From NCBI GenBank assembly GCA_947040455.1, contig CAMRBN010000001.1, positions 1 through 64,000 on the forward strand: 64,000 bases of DNA, written 5' to 3'. Source of the stretch: an uncultured Mycoplasma sp. GTDB lineage: Bacteria > Bacillota_I > Bacilli_A > Mycoplasmatales > Metamycoplasmataceae. Under the pieces are notes generated by a model. The model saw only the letters and a list, made by a program, of their open reading frames with translations. It did not search any database and was not told where the DNA came from. The position numbers and the translations under genes are program-made. Of the stretch, positions 59,518 through 64,000 are shown in pieces. Every line of letters begins with the position of its first letter. The stretch's first letter is position 1.

Positions 59518-61155
59518 TTATTTTTTTAACTTTTTAACTGCATAGGCAAAAACACCTAAAGGCGGCACTAAGGAAGCTAACAATATAGAACCCATAATAA
59601 TCCCTTTGTTTGAAGAATTACTAAATATTTTTGAATCATTAATTCAATTGATTTTTAGATATTGAGCTTCAGTGAACCCATAAACTTCATAATCTGATGT
59701 TTTGTGTTTCAAATGCATAGAAATATCGTTCAACAAAAGTGTTGACTCAAAAGAGTTATATTCCACAACCTCAACAGACAAAGGAACTTCAATCTTTTTT
59801 ATTTGAGTTCCATTAAAAACTCCGGTGGAAATAGTGTGTAATTTAGAATCTTGAGTAAAATATATAGATTTTAAAGTTGAAGATTCAAATAAACCATTAT
59901 CCAACATTTTTACACCCTCAGGAATAGAAATAGATTTAATAAATTTATTATTCTTTCAAATTTCTGGACCAATAGCTTCTACATTGGGCGCTTGTTCTCA
60001 ATCATCTAAAGTAATCGTTTCTTTACTAGTTCAACCAAGTTGATCAGCAATATCCTTAGTTAGGACAGTAGCACCTGTTTTCGAGTAAACTCATTTTATT
60101 GCATCTCATTGGGTTTGTGTCAAACCAAAATATGAAGTTGAAGTTGAAAATTTAATATTAAAATTAATATCTTCTAAAAAAGTTGTTCCACTAAATGCAA
60201 GATTACCAATTTTTTGAATACTATTTGGCAATTCAATAGAAGTTAAAATTGTATTGTCCTTAAATACATCAACAGATAATTCAACAACTTTAGGAGCATA
60301 TAGTCTTCAATCCTCTAAAGTTATTACTGTTTTTTTATCTCAACCCAAACTTTTCATTATTGATTTTGTCAAGATGGTTGCATGTGTTGCGGATTCATAT
60401 ATTCAATTTATTGAATCTCATTGGACTTGTGTAAAACCCAAATATTCCATACCCAAATCTTTAAAACGAATAGGCATAGAAATATCAGAAAGTTTTGTAG
60501 TATTTTTAAACGCAAGCTCACCTATATGTGTAGTAGATTCAGGAATTTGTATAGACTCTAAAGTATCGCAACCTCAAAATGAATCATATCCAATTGAATG
60601 CAATAAAGATCCGGATTCAAAAGATAAGTGTGTAATAGCACTATTTGAAAATGAAAATTTACCTAGGGTTTTAACTGATTTGGGAACAACTATTGGATCC
60701 ATACCTGTATTAACACCAATTCCATCTAATGAAAACTCTTCAAGAGCACTCAATGAAGATTCTGGTTCAAAAGTTATTGACTTTAAAGAAAAAGTACCGC
60801 CAAAAGAGTTTGACCCAATAACTTCTATATTTTTTGGTATTTCAATAGTTAAAAGATTCCCGAAACCTCAAAATGAGCCTGCTAATTTCGTTATATGAGG
60901 AGCTTGTAATTCTCAATCATGCAAGGTTATTGATGTTTTTTGGTTTCAACCCAAATTTTTAGCAATTTCATTGGTTAAGATTGTTGATTTAGTTAGATTT
61001 ATATTGTTGGTTGTAACTTCTTTATTAATTTCATCCGTCGATATTTTTGTTTCATTTTTGTTATTTATTGAGACAACAATCAAAGTGGAAGATCCGATTA
61101 ATCCTAATATTCCAAAGCCTGCAAAATATTGAAATATTTTTTTATTCATAAACAT
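59518..61155 (-). CDS. BspA-like LRR_5 surface protein with N- and C-terminal TM helices
   Basis: 546-codon reverse frame with TGA=W; LTIEIPKNIEVIGSNSFGGTFSLKSITFE...; C-term TM IIMGSILLASLVPPLGVFAYAVKKLKK. Confidence 0.88.
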
Positions 61156-63460
61156 TTCTCTTAATTGCTCTTGCGGAAAAAATCAAAATAATTCCTTGAA
61201 TTGCCACAAGGGCAAATAATGATGACGCTACAATAATAAATTTGGTGCTTGGTTTTTCATAAATTCAATTAATGTTATTTCATTGTTCATTAGATAAACC
61301 AAAAAAGTCAAGAGAGTTTTCAAACTTTGAAGATATTTGAATATTGTTGAAAAGAGTATTTCTAAAAGCGTTTTTATCTATAAAAATAACACTATAAGGT
61401 ATTATTATTGATTTCAACGATGTTCCAAAAAAGACATCTTCTTCAATAACTTTTAATTTAGAATTATCTTCAAAATTTATTTCTTCCAAAGATTTGGTAT
61501 TTTTAAAAGAATTAAAGCCAAAATTTAAAACATAATTTGGTATTTCGATAGATATTAAATTTTTGTTATTTTCAAAAGCACCACTAATAGTTTCAATATT
61601 TGGAGCCATAGTTCTTCAATCATCTAGAAGTATATTGGCTTTATTTTCTCAGCCTAATTTGATCACTAATTCTTTTGTCAAAACTTTTTCTTGAGTTGGC
61701 GATAAAACTCATTTTACTTTATTTCATTGAGTTTGCGTAAAACCAAAATCAGTTAATATCTCTTTAAAATGAGATGGCAGTGAAATGTTGGTTAATTGAG
61801 ATGTCTCAATAAAAGTATTGAAGCCAATTTTTTTCACATTATTAGGAATAATTATTTTTTTAATATTTGTGTTGGAAAATGCTAATTCTTGTATTTCAAC
61901 AACATTATCAGGGATAATTATTTCTTGCAATGCTGTATTGAGAAACAAAGAATGTTCGATAATTTTTAGTGAACTAGGAAGTGTCAAGGAAGTTAGTAGT
62001 AAATTTTCAGCAAAAGCACTACCACATATAACAGAAACTGTTGGAGGTATAATCATAGAAGATATTGCGATTTTTCTAAATGCATCAAAACCAATAGAAT
62101 TTAGTTTAGAATTCATTTCAAAAATTACTTTATTTAAATTTATTGTTGCGTAAAAACTGCTATCACCAATGGTTTCTATTTCGTTAGGTATTTCAATTGA
62201 AGTCAAAATTTCGTGATTTAAAAACGCTCCTGAAATCGTCGTCACATTCGGAGCCATAGTTCTTCAATCTGCCAAAGTTATTATTTCTTTTTGGTCTCAA
62301 CCAATGCTTATAGTAGCCGCTTTATCTAAATCTGTTCCATAAAATGGTACATGAGTTCATTGAATTAAATCTCATTGGGTTTGTGTAAAACCATAACTAG
62401 GAGTTGATGTTTTGAATTTAATGTTCATTGAAATATCCTTCAAAATTGGCGTAGAAGCAAAAACTCCAGTTCCCAACATTTCAACAGAATCAGGGATAAC
62501 AATTTTTCTAATTCTAGAATTTCCATCAAATGCTTCATTTTGAATATTTTTTACATCATGAGGAATTATTATTTCTGAGACAGCTGTAAACATCAAAACT
62601 CTAGCAGAAATTACTTTTAATTTCGGAGGAAAACTAAATGAAATTAAACTTGGGATATAACTAAATGCCCCTTCATCTATAGAAGTAATAGAATCAGGTA
62701 AATCTATAGTGGTTAATTCTGTGCTATGAAATGCCTTTGCTCCTATTGTTTTCAACACAGAGCCTTCTTCAAAAATAACATGCCTTAAAAATAAAGCCTT
62801 GTCAAAAGTATCTTTATTTATTGCTTGAATTTTTTTAGGTATTTGAATTGTTTTAAGTATTTTATTTGCTTGAAATGCTCCGGAAATTATTGTAACATTT
62901 GGAGCCATAGTTCTTCAATCATCAAAAGTTATTGTTGTTCTTTTGTCTCAACCAATGCTTATAGCAGCCGCTTTATCTAAATCAGTTCCTGAAAAAGGTG
63001 TATACATTCATTCAATTGCATCTCATTGAATTTGTGTTAATCCATATCTATGTGCTGTTCCTGATGTTTTTAATGAAAAATTCATTTTAATACTTGTTAA
63101 ATTGGGATTGTTAGAAAACGCATCTGATGCAACGGTTGTAATGTTAGATGGAATTTCAATATTTTTTAGAAATTGCATTGAAGAAAAAACACCTGATTCT
63201 ATGGAAGTGACATTTGGTGCGTTTTTATGTCAAGCATCAAATCCTATAGTTTCTTGAGTATTTCAATTTAATTCATTTAAAATTGATGGTGTTAAAACTG
63301 TTTCAGTGGTTGTTTTAGAAACCATATAATTGTTTTTGGTAATTGAATTATCAACATTAATTTTAGTTTTTTTATGGTCATTTAATACACTTGGAATTAG
63401 TGAAACAAATGATGTTGATATAATAAAAATAGTAGGAATGAAAAATTTTTTTATTTGCAA
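61142..63460 (-). CDS. BspA-like LRR_5 surface protein (larger paralog)
   Basis: 773-codon reverse frame with TGA=W; repeated MAPNVTTISGAFLNHEILTSIEIPNEIETIG units; C-term TM FIIVASSLFALVAIQGIILIFSARAIKRNVYE. Confidence 0.88.
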
Positions 63461-63637
63461 AATGCACCTCTTTTTAATTGTTAGATTTATTAAAATAAGC
63501 TAAATAATGTTTAAATTTTACCATAAACTAAAAAATAATGGTAAAAAATTAAGGTTATAATTTATTTTGATATTATAAAATAAATCAAAATAATCATGAT
63601 AATTTTTAAATTTCAACATCATTAAAATTAATTATTT

Positions 63638-64000
63638 TTAGTCGCTTCCTTTAATTCCTCTAGCAGCAAAAATCAAAACAATGCCTTGAATTACCATAAG
63701 AGAAAATAATGATGAAGTTAAAATAATGAAATTTACATTTAATTCTGAAGAAATTAAATTAATGTTATTTCATTGTTCATCAGATAAACCAAAATTTGTT
63801 GATTCCTCTTTAAAATGAAATGGTAATGTAATGTCAATTAATTGAGTTGTCTCAATAAAAGTATTGAATCCAATTTTTTCCACATTATTAGAAATAATAA
63901 TTTTTTTAATATTTGTGTTTCCAAATGATAATTCTTTTATTTCAACAATATTATCAGGAATAACTACTTCTTTTAATCCCGTCTTAAAAAACAAAGAATC
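63638..64000 (-). CDS. BspA-like LRR_5 surface protein, 5' part beyond window
   Basis: KEVVIPDNIVEIKELSFGNTNIKKIIISNNVEKIGFNTF...DEQWNNINLISSELNVNFIILTSSLFSLMVIQGIVLIFAARGIKGSD. Confidence 0.87.

Noticed and set aside
60254-60898. 214-aa forward ORF
   Set aside because: Antisense to LRR coding frame 59518-61155; periodicity is inherited from the LRR repeats.
1-64000. Track ORFs ending at TGA taken as real gene ends
   Set aside because: Consecutive fragments are in frame and conserved motifs continue across TGA (e.g. 26317-28095, 48858-50864, 19389-20228), so TGA is Trp here.
1-64000. tRNA, rRNA, transposase, integrase, CRISPR-Cas
   Set aside because: None recognised on either strand by eye; a tRNAscan/Infernal and transposase HMM run would be needed to be sure.

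Overview
AT-rich Mollicutes-type window. UGA must be read as Trp (translation table 4): many consecutive entries in the supplied ORF track are in the same frame and are split only by TGA, so I rejoined them. The edges carry chromosomal-type genes: BspA-like leucine-rich-repeat surface proteins at both ends, and lemA plus HPr on the right. Between about 0.7 and 57 kb lies a very dense accessory/defence island. It has at least three restriction-modification-like loci: Dam + PD-(D/E)xK + AIPR + Sau3AI/MutH-like; a fused m5C/amino-MTase + HNH; and m5C MTase + N6 MTase + HNH. It also has a GmrSD-like DUF262/DUF1524 protein between two DUF3883 genes, a KAP ATPase, an SF1 helicase with a DUF2726-like end, an ABC-ATPase/HEPN (PrrC/RloC-like) protein, AbiH, AbiE, an NTase-HEPN pair next to an FRG-TPR protein, two cytidine-deaminase-fold proteins, and an overlapping four-gene SIR2-like operon. 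Several loci have decayed internal copies. I saw no transposase, integrase, phage structural gene, CRISPR array, rRNA or recognisable tRNA. Best candidates for undescribed systems: (1) the four-gene operon 53598-57142; (2) a 668-aa tandem (dead + active) deaminase at 48858-50864; (3) a ~750-aa protein with a cryptic RNase III-like catalytic domain translationally linked to a RelE/ParE toxin and a MATE-P-loop fusion (5344-9668). All family calls come from reading motifs by eye; no database search was run.
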